Of a DNA stretch of 64,000 nucleotides, positions 30,094 to 40,148 are shown one piece after another. The DNA is from Branchipolynoe longqiensis (lineage: Eukaryota; Annelida; Polychaeta; Phyllodocida; Polynoidae). The notes under the pieces are model-generated. The model saw nothing but the letters and a program-made list of their open reading frames with translations, did no database searches and was not told the DNA's origin. The stretch's first letter is position 1. Each line of letters begins with the position of its first letter. Location: positions 68,336,785-68,400,784 of the forward strand of contig CM059192.1 of NCBI GenBank assembly GCA_030323885.1, in the 5' to 3' direction. The translations under genes were made by a program, and so were the position numbers.

Positions 30094-31016
30094 GTTTCCC
30101 CCCTGCCGAGGTCGCCGCCCTCCCTCGTTTCCGTGCCGCAGCCCTCGCCCCGGCGACCTGGAGGAACCGTCGTCGCCAGGCCGAGGAGTTCGTCACGTAC
30201 GCGGTTGCCCGAGGCGCGGACCCCCTGGCGCCCGCGCCCGCCTCCATCAAGAACACCATCTCGGGCGCCCGCTCCTGGGTCGAGGGCTTCGACGCCCGCC
30301 TCCCCAAGGACGTCTGCCGGGGAGGGGAACGGGCCTCCACCCACGTCCAGCGGCAGGCGCCCCCTCTCTCCCCGCAGCAGCTCGCCCTCGCCGTCAACCA
30401 CCTATCGAGGGCAGGCCCCGCCTCGCTCGTCCCTCGGGCCGCGCTCCTCCTCGGGTACTTCGGGATGCTGCGGCAGTCCAACCTGCTGGCCCCGAGCCCC
30501 GAGGGGTGGGGCGGCCCCCACACCCTCACCCATGACGACATCTGCACCGCGCCCGGAGGGCTCCGCCTCCTCATCAGAAGCTCCAAGACCATCTCAAGCC
30601 CCTCGGGCGCGGTCGCCCTCTTCATACCTGCTATCCCCGGCTCCACCCTCTGCCCCGTAGCGGCCTGGCTCGGGGCCGTCGCCCTCTGTCCCGCCGCTCC
30701 AGACGCCCCCGCCTTCATGATGCCCTCCGGCCGGCCCCTCGACCCGCGCTCCCTCACCGCACTGCTGCGAGGGGCCCTCTCGGCCCAACGGGTGCCGGCG
30801 CCCGAGGCGTTCACCCTGCACAGTCTCCGCCGAGGGGCCGCCCAGGCCTGCCAGCGCGCCGGGGTCCCCCTCTCCGAGATCATGGCGCAGGGCACCTGGA
30901 CCTCCGAGGCGGTCCACGCCTACGTGCCCCGCCTCGCGCCCTCGGGCGCCCCGCGAGCCCTCTCCGCCGTTTTGGTGGAGGGCTCCTCGGCACCCCCTCA
31001 CTCTACTGACATTTGA
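30072..31016 (+). CDS. Tyrosine recombinase
   Basis: The frame is open from before the RT stop to TGA 31014-31016. The N-terminal core-binding segment is visible (TWRNRRRQAEEFVTYAVARG, SIKNTISGARSWVEGF). Catalytic set: Arg in GYFGMLRQSN (codon 30471), Lys in IRSSKTISS, His-x-x-Arg in LHSLRRGAAQ (30819-30830), Trp in AQGTWTSE and nucleophilic Tyr in HAYVPR (codon 30921). The only early ATG (30465) would remove the core-binding domain, so expression probably depends on -1 frameshifting from RT or on a non-ATG entry. The C-terminal 14 codons lie inside repeat B1. The enzyme would integrate a circular cDNA by strand exchange. Confidence 0.92.
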   Translation, partial: PFLSRSLGFPPAEVAALPRFRAAALAPATWRNRRRQAEEFVTYAVARGADPLAPAPASIKNTISGARSWVEGFDARLPKDVCRGGERASTHVQRQAPPLSPQQLALAVNHLSRAGPASLVPRAALLLGYFGMLRQSNLLAPSPEGWGGPHTLTHDDICTAPGGLRLLIRSSKTISSPSGAVALFIPAIPGSTLCPVAAWLGAVALCPAAPDAPAFMMPSGRPLDPRSLTALLRGALSAQRVPAPEAFTLHSLRRGAAQACQRAGVPLSEIMAQGTWTSEAVHAYVPRLAPSGAPRALSAVLVEGSSAPPHSTDI

Positions 31017-31229
31017 CTTAACCGAACTTTTATTCATTACTGCCGCTCCTCATGAGCTTTTTTACCTTCCTCAGCTTATTCTCTATGTACTCTTACTGTT
31101 GCTCCTTATGAGCGTATTGACTGCTCTCCCTCGAGCCCTTCCTTCTTTACTCTGTATGCTCTGTCTGTGAGGCGTAAATAAAAACGCCTTATTTCCACCC
31201 CCGCCTTCCCTTCTTCCTTTTCGCGCATC
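30974..31229 (+). repeat. Split direct repeat B1
   Basis: 256 bp, from GGTGGAGGGCTCCTCGG to TTTTCGCGCATC. It overlaps the recombinase C terminus. It differs from B2 by three changes, each C/T or G/A, two at CpG sites. Confidence 0.95.
31171..31189 (+). terminator. AATAAA in a hairpin loop (B1; repeated in B2 at 31776-31794)
   Basis: GGCGT...ACGCC arms enclose AATAAA (31177-31182 and 31782-31787). It is the only canonical polyadenylation hexamer seen near the 3' end. A role in 3'-end formation is inferred. Confidence 0.5.
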
Positions 31230-31534
31230 GGTCGTAATGCGAAGCATTGCGTTTGATGCGAGGAGAGGAAGAGACCCTCCCCCGCCCCGCGCTGTCGCGC
31301 TGCCTTCTCACCTAAGCAGACGGCGCGGCGCGCCGCCACCTCCCCCGCCCCCCCGTGTCGCGCAGCACTCGCGCCTCACCCGACGCCCGCTGCTCGCCAC
31401 CTCTCGCCCTCCCCCGGGCCGGCAGCATTCACACCTCACCTGCTGTCGCCCGTCCCCCTTCCCTTATAAGGTCGCCCGCCGGCCTCCCTCAGGCACTCGC
31501 CCTCCTGCCGTCTCCCAGCTCTCTGCCTTTTCCA
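31230..31534 (+). repeat. Split direct repeat A2
   Basis: 305 bp directly abutting B1. The B1/A2 boundary recreates the junction expected for a circularised element. A 44-bp unique stretch (31535-31578) ending TTCTCTTCCAG separates A2 from B2. Confidence 0.95.
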
Positions 31535-31578
31535 CCACCCACTCACCCTACACTCCTTATACACTCTTCTCTTCCAGC

Positions 31579-31834
31579 GGTGGAGGGCTCCTCGGCACCC
31601 CCTCACTCTACTGACATTTGACTTAACCAAACTTTTATTCATTACTGCCGCTCCTCATGAGCTTTTTTACCTTCCTCAGCTTATTCTCTATGTACTCTTA
31701 TTGTTGCTCCTTATGAGCGTATTGACTGCTCTCCCTCAAGCCCTTCCTTCTTTACTCTGTATGCTCTGTCTGTGAGGCGTAAATAAAAACGCCTTATTTC
31801 CACCCCCGCCTTCCCTTCTTCCTTTTCGCGCATC
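31579..31834 (+). repeat. Split direct repeat B2 and element 3' end
   Basis: 256 bp ending GCGCATC, followed immediately by SINE-A core ATTAGGATAGG. Confidence 0.95.
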
Positions 31835-32036
31835 ATTAGGATAGGGCAAGGACTGGTTGGCTCAGTGTCAGGATCATGTGACTGAGTGGGATATCAGGTC
31901 ATGGTGCTGGTGGCCTGGTCTCCCAGTGGGGCAGCACTATAAAGTCGCCATGAGTGCGCACTGTCACAAGTCGGTACCCGTCCTGATATTAACTTAGATG
32001 TTGCTAGGACGTAAAACAACAACAAACAAACAAACT
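31835..32036 (+). mobile_element. SINE-A 3' half, continuation of 26228-26361
   Basis: It continues from ATTAGGATAGGGCAAGGACT through the core to GTTGCTAGGACGTAAAACAA and a CAACAAACAAACAAAC tail. Confidence 0.93.
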
Positions 32037-32555
32037 ATGCTAACACCCACAGGCACCTCTAACTGCGGTCAAGTAACCTATGCCTCCTATGCACATAGAG
32101 AAAGTGCCAGCCAGTGCAAGTATAATATATATGCAGTATGTAAGCATGTCTGGTCTAGCATCACATTCCATCCTATTATTGCTAGGGTCAGTGAATTTCG
32201 ACATGTGCGGTCTTTAAGCTTGTATGATGTTAATAATTGTTATCCAATTCCAACCTAGATTAAATTTAATTTGGGAACACATCTCTGATTTTGTACATGT
32301 GTAAATTCACTCGGAGGAAACCAGTCGTTCCGCACGCTTAGCACACTTACACAAATTATGTTTATTTCTTTATACCTCTGCCCCTCATAAAACTTGTAGA
32401 GCGAAATGATTAATTGCAATTAAATAAAGTATGTTATTTACATGTTGACCCTTGCTGAGGTTACTGATTGCGTATGGTAGGGCTTGTATGCATTTGTAGC
32501 TATCTCTGTACTAAGCCATCAATGTCTTGGCTGGGTTGTTAATGATTATAATAAC
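32037..32555. other. No gene recognised
   Basis: AT-rich unique sequence. Confidence 0.5.
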
Positions 32556-32558
32556 TAT

Positions 32559-32986
32559 ACTGTAAAACCTCTCTAAATCGACTGACCATGGGACCGACTT
32601 AAGATGGTCCATTTAGGCAGGTGTAGTTTTTTTGTTTGTATTATTACAATACAGACGGGATGGCCGAATGAGTTAGAGCGTCCGTCTCCCGTGCTGGTAG
32701 ATCGTGGGTTCGAATCCTGGTCGAGTAAAACAAATGACTTAAAAATTGATACTTGTCGCTTCCTCGCCAGACACTCGGCATTACTAGGATAGGGCAAGGA
32801 GCAGTGGAATGAGGAAGACCAGTCATCTGCGACTGAAATTTCCCCTGCTTAAACAACTACTGTACCCAAAAAAAAGAAGGAAAAAAAGATATTGTATGGG
32901 CGATCGTTTGGGACCCAAATAAAGCGATCAATATAGGGGAGTGGGCGATCTGTGGAGTGGTCGGTTAGAGAGGTTTTACTGTACAT
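32559..32986. mobile_element. pogo/Tigger-type MITE with nested SINE-A
   Basis: The ends ACTGTAAAACCTCTCTAAAT and TTAGAGAGGTTTTACTGTA are inverted. The halves are separated by a SINE-A at 32654-32872. Internal AAATAAAGCGATCAATATAG matches the other Tigger-type copies. Confidence 0.85.
32654..32872 (+). mobile_element. SINE-A, T2 tail, nested in a Tigger-type MITE
   Basis: The head GACGGGATGGCCGAATGAGT and core run to CATTACTAGGATAGGGCAAG. The T2 tail AGCAGTGGAATGAGGAAGAC follows, ending CCCCTGCTTAAACAACTACT and an A-rich end. Confidence 0.92.
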
Positions 32987-33464
32987 GCATTTGGATATAA
33001 AAGTGAGGTTATTTTCATATTCATGATTGAGCAATTAGTGGAATCATTATAATAAAACATAATAAAGACCAATTTATTTGATGTGTGGTGTATGAATTAG
33101 TGTTGTGTTTTTAAAACCAAATCCAGGTCGTTTCCTACATCTGCAGGTTAGTTGTCTAATCAGGAGCACCTGCTAAATACTGTTTCCCCCACAATGCAAT
33201 TTCCCCATTAGCGCCAGTCGTTATCTGTTACAATCTGCGCTATAGAATAAAGGGCGGCTTCCCAGTTTCCCGCCATTTTGCACATGGCCGCGTCCATTGC
33301 CGCCGAATGTCGTCTGATGCGTCTCTAAGCAATAACAATGAGCATTATAAGCGCCTGCTGAATTAGGGCGACGTTGAATTTGACAGAACTGACCGAAACC
33401 ATATTTGTTGTGTCTTTTTGTACTCGCCGCAAGTAGTGACAATAACCTACGGTGTGAGGTCTCG
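32987..33464. other. No gene recognised
   Basis: Unique sequence, GC-rich near 33240-33310. Confidence 0.4.
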
Positions 33465-33820
33465 TTAAAGCGGTATAGTCCGATGTATTTGAGTTTCTGT
33501 AATTTTTCTGAGAAAAATATATTAGATCGATCAATAGTATCTACTTTACAATAGCTTAAAGTTACTTTTATTTTAAATGGTAAACTTGTAAGATATTTGA
33601 AGTGCAAACATGGAAAATTAATGTTGGCAATCTTACCAAAACTCTGACACCATAGACCTCTACAGTAACATGTTCTAATAAATTGACTCAGTATTGCCAT
33701 CTAGGCAGAATCAAATGTTCAATAAGTTCATCAGTATCTAAGTTAGATATGTAAAAGTCAAATCTAGATAATTGTTTTGGTTTTGAAAATTTCCTATTTC
33801 ATCAGACTATGCAACTTTAA
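33465..33820. mobile_element. MITE-1 copy 5
   Basis: TTAAAGCGGTATAGTCCGAT to CATCAGACTATGCAACTTTAA, complete, about 356 bp. Confidence 0.88.
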
Positions 33821-34030
33821 TGTTCTTGTGCTTGTGAACTGCGTAACGATGGTGGTGCTCTTTCTTGTTGTTTTTCGGCCCCTGTAGGTTTTCGTCCTAG
33901 CTATCAGGACGGATCGGGTTGATGGGCAATGGCATGATGCGGACTGAATACATCTGCGGTGAAGCCTCCTCCGCCACCGCACCCTACGACATGGCCAAGC
34001 CTGCCCAGCCGGTAAGTGACAAGCAAGCAA

Positions 34031-34376
34031 GCAGTCTGCCACCGCACCAAACTGTATGTACCTAACTGGACTTAACTGGACCTAACTGGCTGCAAATAAC
34101 ACAATCGAAGGACATAATTTTTTTGTAGACGTCCAAGTGGGTGTATGTGGAGGGACTGATTTCAAATTGGTTAACGCTGAGGGCTGATGTGCATTTGGGG
34201 CATGGCCGAACCCACCCTGCCGGTAAATGACAAGCAACCAGGCAGTCTACCACTGCACCAAACTGTATGTACCTAATTGTACCTCTCTGTGCCTAACTGG
34301 CTGCAAATAACACAGTCGAAGGACATGGTTGATTTTTTTTAGAAGTCCAAGTGTGGTTGGACTTATTTCAAATTGG
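34031..34376. repeat. Tandem repeat, about 212-bp unit, hosting MITE-1
   Basis: CAGTCTGCCACCGCACCAAA (34031) and CAGTCTACCACTGCACCAAA (34243) start successive units. The second is split by MITE-1 at TTGGTTAA and resumes at 34715. The intact first unit (TTAA at 34171) is an empty-site reference. Confidence 0.85.
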
Positions 34377-34714
34377 TTAAAGCTGCATAGTCCGATGAAG
34401 CATCAAATTTTCAAAACCAAAACAGGTATCTCAATTTGATTCTACATATCTGCACTTGTTAAGCATTTGTGACCACATAGAAGGGAATACTCAGGCAATT
34501 TAATAGAACCTATTACTGCAGAAACCTATGGTGTAGTTTTGGCAAGCTTGCCAAAACTAATTTTGCTTGTTTGCACTTCAATTATCTCAAAAGTTAGCTA
34601 TTTCAAATCAAAGTTACTTCAAATCAAAGTAGGGTAGATTATAACGATCAGCCTAATATGTTTATCTCAGAAAACGACAGAAACTCAAAAACCTGTCGGA
34701 CTATGCAACTTTAA
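34377..34714. mobile_element. MITE-1 copy 6 with proven TTAA duplication
   Basis: TTAA at 34377-34380 and 34711-34714 flanks AGCTGCATAGTCCGATG...GTCGGACTATGCAACT. The neighbouring unit shows the same site empty (GGTTAACGCTGAGGG), so TTAA is the target duplication. This places the family with TTAA-targeting transposons (piggyBac or Kolobok types). Confidence 0.92.
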
Positions 34715-34839
34715 CGTCGAGGGTGTAGGTGCATTTGGGGTGAATTGATTTCAAATGGGCCCTCCGCCTTCAGCGTCAACCCATTTGAAGTCACTCTGCT
34801 CACCCACAACAACTATTCTGATGCCTCCTTCTTTTCTTT

Positions 34840-35112
34840 CGCCTTCAATTACACTTGGAGCCCAGTTCTCATAATAAAATTGACAATCCTCTGTAGCACA
34901 TCTGCAGCCCCGTACAGCTTCTCCTGCAAGTCAGTGGGAGCTGGCCATATCTCTTCCCTCAGTGAGTGCTGGTTCAAGCAGCTCTGTAGGATATGCTCAG
35001 CAGTCTGATCTTCCTCTCCACAGGGGCAGAGGGCAGATGGTACTACACGGAAGTATCTGTGCAGGTGATTGTTAAGCCTGTTATGCCCAGTCCTAAGGCG
35101 GAAGATGATCAC
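34840..35112 (-). pseudogene. LINE ORF2 C-terminal fragment (jockey-like)
   Basis: Minus-strand 87 codons read IIFRLRTGHNRLNNHLHRYF and SALCPCGEEDQTAEHILQSC, then LNQHSLREEIWP. The LRTGH..LN...... CPCG...T.EH.L..C pattern is the zinc-binding C terminus of jockey/I-type LINE polymerases. RT itself is absent. The right flank is unique. Confidence 0.85.
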
Positions 35113-35984
35113 TTGATGTTGTCTTGACAGTTGATGGTAGCTGTCTCATGATTCTGGTGATCTATGCAGAGACTTAATGATGGTCTTCATCTCCTTATGC
35201 CTCCAAATATGTACAATTATGTCCTTGAGATTTTTTGCTTGTTTTAATTGCACATGAAAATACAGAACTATTTTATTATTCGCCATGGGACTACGTTCTA
35301 GTGAGGTCATATGGTACATGGTGTTATTCAGCTGAGCAGACAGCAGATGCGCCGCAATATGACTTTAACGTGATGAGTGTGAAGTTAAGTGACGCATTTA
35401 GATTCGCTGATATTTTCAACGCTTCAGTGTTCCTAATGTAGGTCACATAATGGAGGTAATTATTTAAAATGTATTCCTGTTGTTGCCATGGGCGGGAATC
35501 AGTGATGTCCTAATTCTTCAGTCAAGACTATTTCAACGCTCTTTTTTGTTTGTTGGTTCGGGTACCAGTTAGCCGTGTATTGAGACACTACTTGGTGTTG
35601 GTTCAATGGTGAACAAGATTGGGCTTTGCTAGAGAATGCCCATCAAGCATATGTCTCCACAGAATGCCCATCAAGCATATGTCTCCACATCAAGCATATG
35701 TCTCCACATGCAGATTAATGCGTGGAACACAGAGATGTCGAACAATTGGACTTTCATCTTCTGGGGACAAGCTCGAATAGTCTAAGTAGATATTAAGACT
35801 TATAATGATGCTTTTCAGTTTGCGTTAAGCCAGATTGATTTACTTATAAATTCGGCATTTTCTTCCTAGCCGTGATGACCAGATGTACATTTGCTGCAAA
35901 ATGTGTTATATTGAATGATTTGGGTTCAATATGAGAAGCATTATGTTGTGGTGAATATTGAGGAGTTCACTGGTATGCTGTTAT
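35113..35984. other. No gene; small tandem duplication at about 35630-35712
   Basis: AGAATGCCCATCAAGCATAT and GTCTCCACA are repeated two to three times. No ORF with protein-like composition was found. Confidence 0.5.
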
Positions 35985-36385
35985 TAAAGTTGCATTATCC
36001 GATGTTTAAAAAAGAACAAGTCATTTAAACAAAAAGAAGATAAATAGTCCGATGGTTTGGAGATTCTGTCATTTTCTGAGATAAATATATTAGGTTGATC
36101 GTTATAATGTATCTTACTTTAGTTTGAAGTAACTTTTATTTGAAATGGCTAATTAACTTTTGAGATATTTGAAATGCAAACATGACATTAATTTTGGCAT
36201 GCACACCAAAGGTCTGACACCATAGGCTTCTGCAGTAACATATTCTATTAAATTGTCTCAGTATTCCCTTCTATGTGGCAAAAAAAGTACACCAGTATCT
36301 AACTTAAGTTAGATATGTAGAATCAAATCTAGATAATCTTTTGGTTTTGAAAAATTGGTGTTTTCATCGGACTATGCAGCTTTAA
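35985..36385. mobile_element. MITE-1 copy 7 with a duplicated left end
   Basis: The first end TTAAAGTTGCATTATCCGAT is followed after about 45 bp by a second partial end (ATAGTCCGATGGTTTGGAGA). The right end is CATCGGACTATGCAGCTTTAA. Confidence 0.85.
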
Positions 36386-36495
36386 TAAGTGCACGAGTAT
36401 CAACTGTATATGTAGAATCAAATCTAGGTTTATTTGACACGGTTAGTACTGCATTGGTTTTATCGTTTTTAATGCACATTGGACTGTTTTATTTA

Positions 36496-36845
36496 GTAAA
36501 GCTGCATAGTCCGATGAAATATCAAATTTTCAAAACCAAACCAATTATCGGCTTGCGTCACATACGTCGCCATATGCTTAGATACTGTGCATTATTAAGC
36601 TTTGTTTCTGTGTAGGGCTTGAGTCAATTTAAAGATTTTGTTGCTGCAGAAATCTATGTGACGGTTTAGGCACGCTTGCATAAACTAATTTTCCATGTTT
36701 GCGCTATAAATATGTCATATGTTTACCATTTGATAAAAGTGCTCCTTTGGAGTATCTAATGTAAAGTAGATACTAGTGATCGATCTAATATATTTATCTC
36801 AGAAAAAATACAGAAATTCAAAACTATCGGACTATGCAACTTTAA
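36496..36845. mobile_element. MITE-1 copy 8
   Basis: GTAAAGCTGCATAGTCCGAT to CTATCGGACTATGCAACTTTAA, in opposite orientation to copy 7. Confidence 0.85.
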
Positions 36846-36873
36846 GTAAAGCCTTAGTCTTTATGGCTATTTG

Positions 36874-37060
36874 AATACAGTAAAACCTCTCTAACCGATC
36901 CACCTCTCCAGATCGACCACTCCCCTATATCGATCGCTTTATTTGGGTCTAAAAAATACCATTGTAACCATATTTTAATTCCATAAACCGACCACCTCTC
37001 TAAATGGACCACTTAAAGTCGGTCCCTAGGTCAGTCGATTTAGAGAGGTTTTACTGTACT
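36874..37060. mobile_element. pogo/Tigger-type MITE, intact, TA-flanked
   Basis: TA then CAGTAAAACCTCTCTAACCG at the left and TTTAGAGAGGTTTTACTG then TA at the right. Internal CCTATATCGATCGCTTTATT and CCGACCACCTCTCTAAATGG. Confidence 0.9.
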
Positions 37061-37615
37061 TGGTAAAAAAAAAAACCAACAACATGTACTTAGTAAAAAA
37101 TAACGTAGCTGTTCTCACGAACCACATGAAGCTTATTTTCTCATACATTCTAACCTGTGCTAAATGGAGGGATTCAAACTTAGGCATAGTGCTAAATTGT
37201 ATGCTACTTAAGTATGTGCTAAGTAAAGCCTCTAAACCCATTGCTTCATTATCCTGATATGCCTTTAATCATGAAGACTTTCGCCCGCCCTCCCAAATGA
37301 ACAGGTTAATTTTGCAACCTATTTCGAAGAAATGTATTTGTTTATAAAGTTCAAAAGGTTATTGGAATTGTGAACCATTGGGTTTAGAAACTGGAACTGC
37401 TAGACACATTTGTGATCAACTCTAAATTAGTCTTTGAAGTATTTCATTATGTAAGCACTGCATTAATGTACGTAGCGTGTATGTTCGAGTGCATGTACTC
37501 TTTGTTCGCTTCTATTTCAGTCACTTAAATTTAAAAAAAGAAATTAATTATAAATAAACTTGTACTTTGATTACACCCAACCTGATGTGGCCACACATTA
37601 TCTCCTCATGCAGCC
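37061..37615. other. No gene recognised
   Basis: Unique AT-rich sequence. Confidence 0.4.
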
Positions 37616-38085
37616 ATGTCCTCAGTTCAGCACTGCTCTCCACTCTCCACTCTCCACTCTCCCTTCTCTCTCCTCTCTCCCCTCTCCCCACTCCACTGTC
37701 CACTCTTCTACACTCTCCCCTCTCCCTTCTCTCCACTCTCCCCGCTCCCTTCTCCCTCTCTCTCCTCTCTACTCTCTCCACTGTCCACCCTTCCCTTTCC
37801 ACTCTCCCCGCTCCCTTCTCTCCACTCTCTCCGCTCCCTTCTCTCCTCTCTCTCCTCTCTCTCCTCTCTCCTCTCTCCCCCTTATCCACTGTCCACATTT
37901 CCCTTTCCACTGTCCACTCTTCCCTCTCTCCCTTCTCCCTCCCCTTCCTCCCTCCCCTTCCTCCCTTCTCCCTTCTACCTTCCCCCTCTCCACTCTCTCT
38001 GCCCTGCACCAACAACAGCACCACATCACACCACACCACACCATGCCACACCACACCACACCACACCACACCCAATGCTTTACAT
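37616..38085. repeat. Pyrimidine tract (CTCTCC-rich), then ACCAC repeats
   Basis: About 370 bp of near-uninterrupted C/T with CACTCTCCCCTCTCC motifs, followed by CACACCACACCA repeats (38020-38080). Apparent long ORFs here are low complexity. Confidence 0.92.
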
Positions 38086-38242
38086 TCACAATGTTAAAAG
38101 AACTAAAGCTGGTGCAGAGCCTAAGTAGTAATGCATTTATTCATGGTGGAATCCATTACAGTGCCGAGTGGCCTGCCTGGTCTGATAAATTTGATATCAG
38201 ACTGGCCAGTCCCAGATATTCCTATTAGTATTTGGTATTTTA

Positions 38243-38331
38243 GTAAGTCGCCATGAGTGCGCACTATCATAAGTCGGTACCCGTCCTGATGTGAACTTAG
38301 ATGTTGCCAGGACGTAAACCAATAAACAAAT
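38243..38331 (+). mobile_element. SINE-A T1 tail fragment
   Basis: AAGTCGCCATGAGTGCGCAC to GTTGCCAGGACGTAAACCAA; the upstream part is absent. Confidence 0.8.
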
Positions 38332-38944
38332 TTCGTCTCTTTGTTGAAATACATTTGAATTTGGGTTTTTACCAACTCAAAATTGTTCAAGTTTAAGCGT
38401 TTGTCTTTGCATGAATACATTATTGCCATAATGCAGTGTTTGAGTCCTTGTTATCGTGATTCAATGGATTGACAACATTTAAGCGAGCATGTTTTGGGGT
38501 GCAAAGCTGATTTGATGACAGCTATTTCTGATCATTTACAACCAAATCGCTTGAATGTGAATAGAAAATGCCTAAATTGTGTGCTTAAAAAGATAGGGGG
38601 CATATTTATTACACTACACTGACATTTTCATCTAAGAACGAGATTTAATCATTTTCACACGTTATAGAGGAATAGAAAAATAATTAAGTTTCGAATGAAC
38701 TAATAATGAAGTCAAGTAACCTGTAAATGGTGGTTATGTTCGTTAGTAACACAAACAGTTTGAAATATGTCAAACATTTTCTATTACAAGCCGCACTGAT
38801 TTTTTGCTTTCCTGTTTGATCCTGTTTTGCTCACATTTCTCTCTCAGTAGGAGCCCGCTCCCACCCCCAGTATTATATAGTATAGCCCATCTATGGAATT
38901 TATGAACCATAGTATACCGCTATGCACCGTAAACTCTCCTTCAC
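38332..38944. other. No gene recognised
   Basis: Unique AT-rich sequence. Confidence 0.4.
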
Positions 38945-39237
38945 CAATCATAGGCATGGGGTTCGAACCCTGGTTAAGTCAAACCAATGACTTAAAAATG
39001 TATACTTGTCGCTTGCTAGCTGGCGCTCGGCATTATTAGGATAGGCCAAGGACTGGTTGGGTGAGTGTCAGGATAATGTGACTGAGTGGGATATCAAGTC
39101 ATGGTGCTGGCGGCCTGGTCTCCCACTGGGGCAGCACTACATCTGTATAAGATCACCATGAGTGTGCACTGTCACAAGTCAGTACCCAACATGATATGAC
39201 CTTAGATGTTGCCAGGACCTAAAACTCCAACAACCAG
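38945..39237 (+). mobile_element. SINE-A, head mostly lost, T1 tail
   Basis: GGGGTTCGAACCCTGGTTAA, then the core with GCATTATTAGGATAGGCCAA (the same sequence as the empty site of the YR insertion) and the tail GTTGCCAGGACCTAAAACTC. Confidence 0.9.
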
Positions 39238-39480
39238 CTTATATTTCGTTTTGGGCGGTACTTCAGATATAAGCCACGCCCTTCTCGGATTTTCTTTGCG
39301 GGGGTGGGGGGATGGGTGGCTTTCTTGAGAACAAGCCACGGCTCATAATAGAGAATTTACAGTGGTTTGAACATCTAGTTGAGTTCTCCGGAGGGTTGGT
39401 GACACTTCATTAGTTACAATTACTTTATTGACTTGTAGTTATAGTTTTAAATTCTGTTCTCGTGATCCATAGCTCTTAGT

Positions 39481-39591
39481 AGTGTCATGGGGGTGATGAA
39501 GATTGGGAATATTGCGCATAAAGCAGGATTCCAACCCATTCTTGCCATTCCGGGGCTAGCGTGCTGACCATTACACTAGCTATACTCCCTG
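39481..39591 (-). mobile_element. SINE-D copy 2
   Basis: GTGTCATGGGGGTGATGAAG at the tail side and TTACACTAGCTATACTCCCT at the head side, with ATTCCGGGGCTAGCGTGCTG between. Confidence 0.75.
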
Positions 39592-39764
39592 TTGCCATCA
39601 CCCTATTCCACGCCTATTCCACGCCTACCTGTCTATGTGGCTCCTTGCATGAAAGGTCAGTGCAGACAACTACAGTATTTATACTTATTTTTTATAGGGT
39701 TGAAAGTGCTCTGCAATTCAGCGGATTTCTCCTCCTCCACCTCCCCCCCACAATTTTCTACATG

Positions 39765-39860
39765 CAAAAGCGATGGTTTGAACAAAAAACAAACATTTCT
39801 CGCCGTGAATATGGCCTATGCTGCCGACACGGCGTAAAGCAGCCACCAATCAATCAATCA
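39765..39860 (+). mobile_element. 3' end of an (ATCA)n-tailed retroelement, copy 2
   Basis: AAAAGCGATGGTTTGAACAA, AATATGGCCTATGCTGCCGA and three ATCA units. Partner of 25835-25930. Confidence 0.7.
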
Positions 39861-40148
39861 ACCTTTTCTTTTGGTAATCTACGATTTGTTTTGTTTCTAA
39901 AATATCTAGGCCATAAAACCCCAACAAACAAAGCAATTTAATACTATGTATTTTCTCTATGACCTAATATCAACACAAAATTCCAGAAGGATTTGAAATA
40001 TGTAAATCTGCATAGTCCGATCAAAATATCACCTTTTCAAAACCAAAGCAATTATCTAGATTTGATTCTACATATCTAACTTAGATACTTAGAGAGTGAT
40101 GCACTTATTAAGCATTTGTTGCCACATAGAAGGGAACACTAAGTCAAT

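Larger units (their letters stand above)
26362..31834 (+). mobile_element. Tyrosine-recombinase retrotransposon, Ngaro/PAT-like (DIRS order)
   Basis: A 5473-bp C-rich element with split direct repeats in the order A1 (26362-26665), ORFs, B1 (30974-31229), A2 (31230-31534), B2 (31579-31834). It encodes a Gag-like protein with a Cys/His motif, an RT with YVDDF, RNase H and a tyrosine recombinase. It has no LTRs, integrase or target-site duplication. No methyltransferase (as in DIRS1) or hydrolase ORF was seen. Split direct repeats plus these domains define the Ngaro/PAT/VIPER-type arrangement. Between them the A and B pairs differ by 5 substitutions and 1 C, which indicates recent insertion. 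Composition contrasts sharply with the AT-richer flanks. Confidence 0.92.

Noticed and set aside
26362..31834. LTR retrotransposon or endogenous retrovirus
   Set aside because: No LTR pair, integrase, protease or primer-binding site; repeats are split A/B pairs and the integration enzyme is a tyrosine recombinase.
37560..38228. Ser/Leu/Pro-rich ORFs in pyrimidine tracts (also 44433-45207)
   Set aside because: Low-complexity C/T sequence open in several frames at once.
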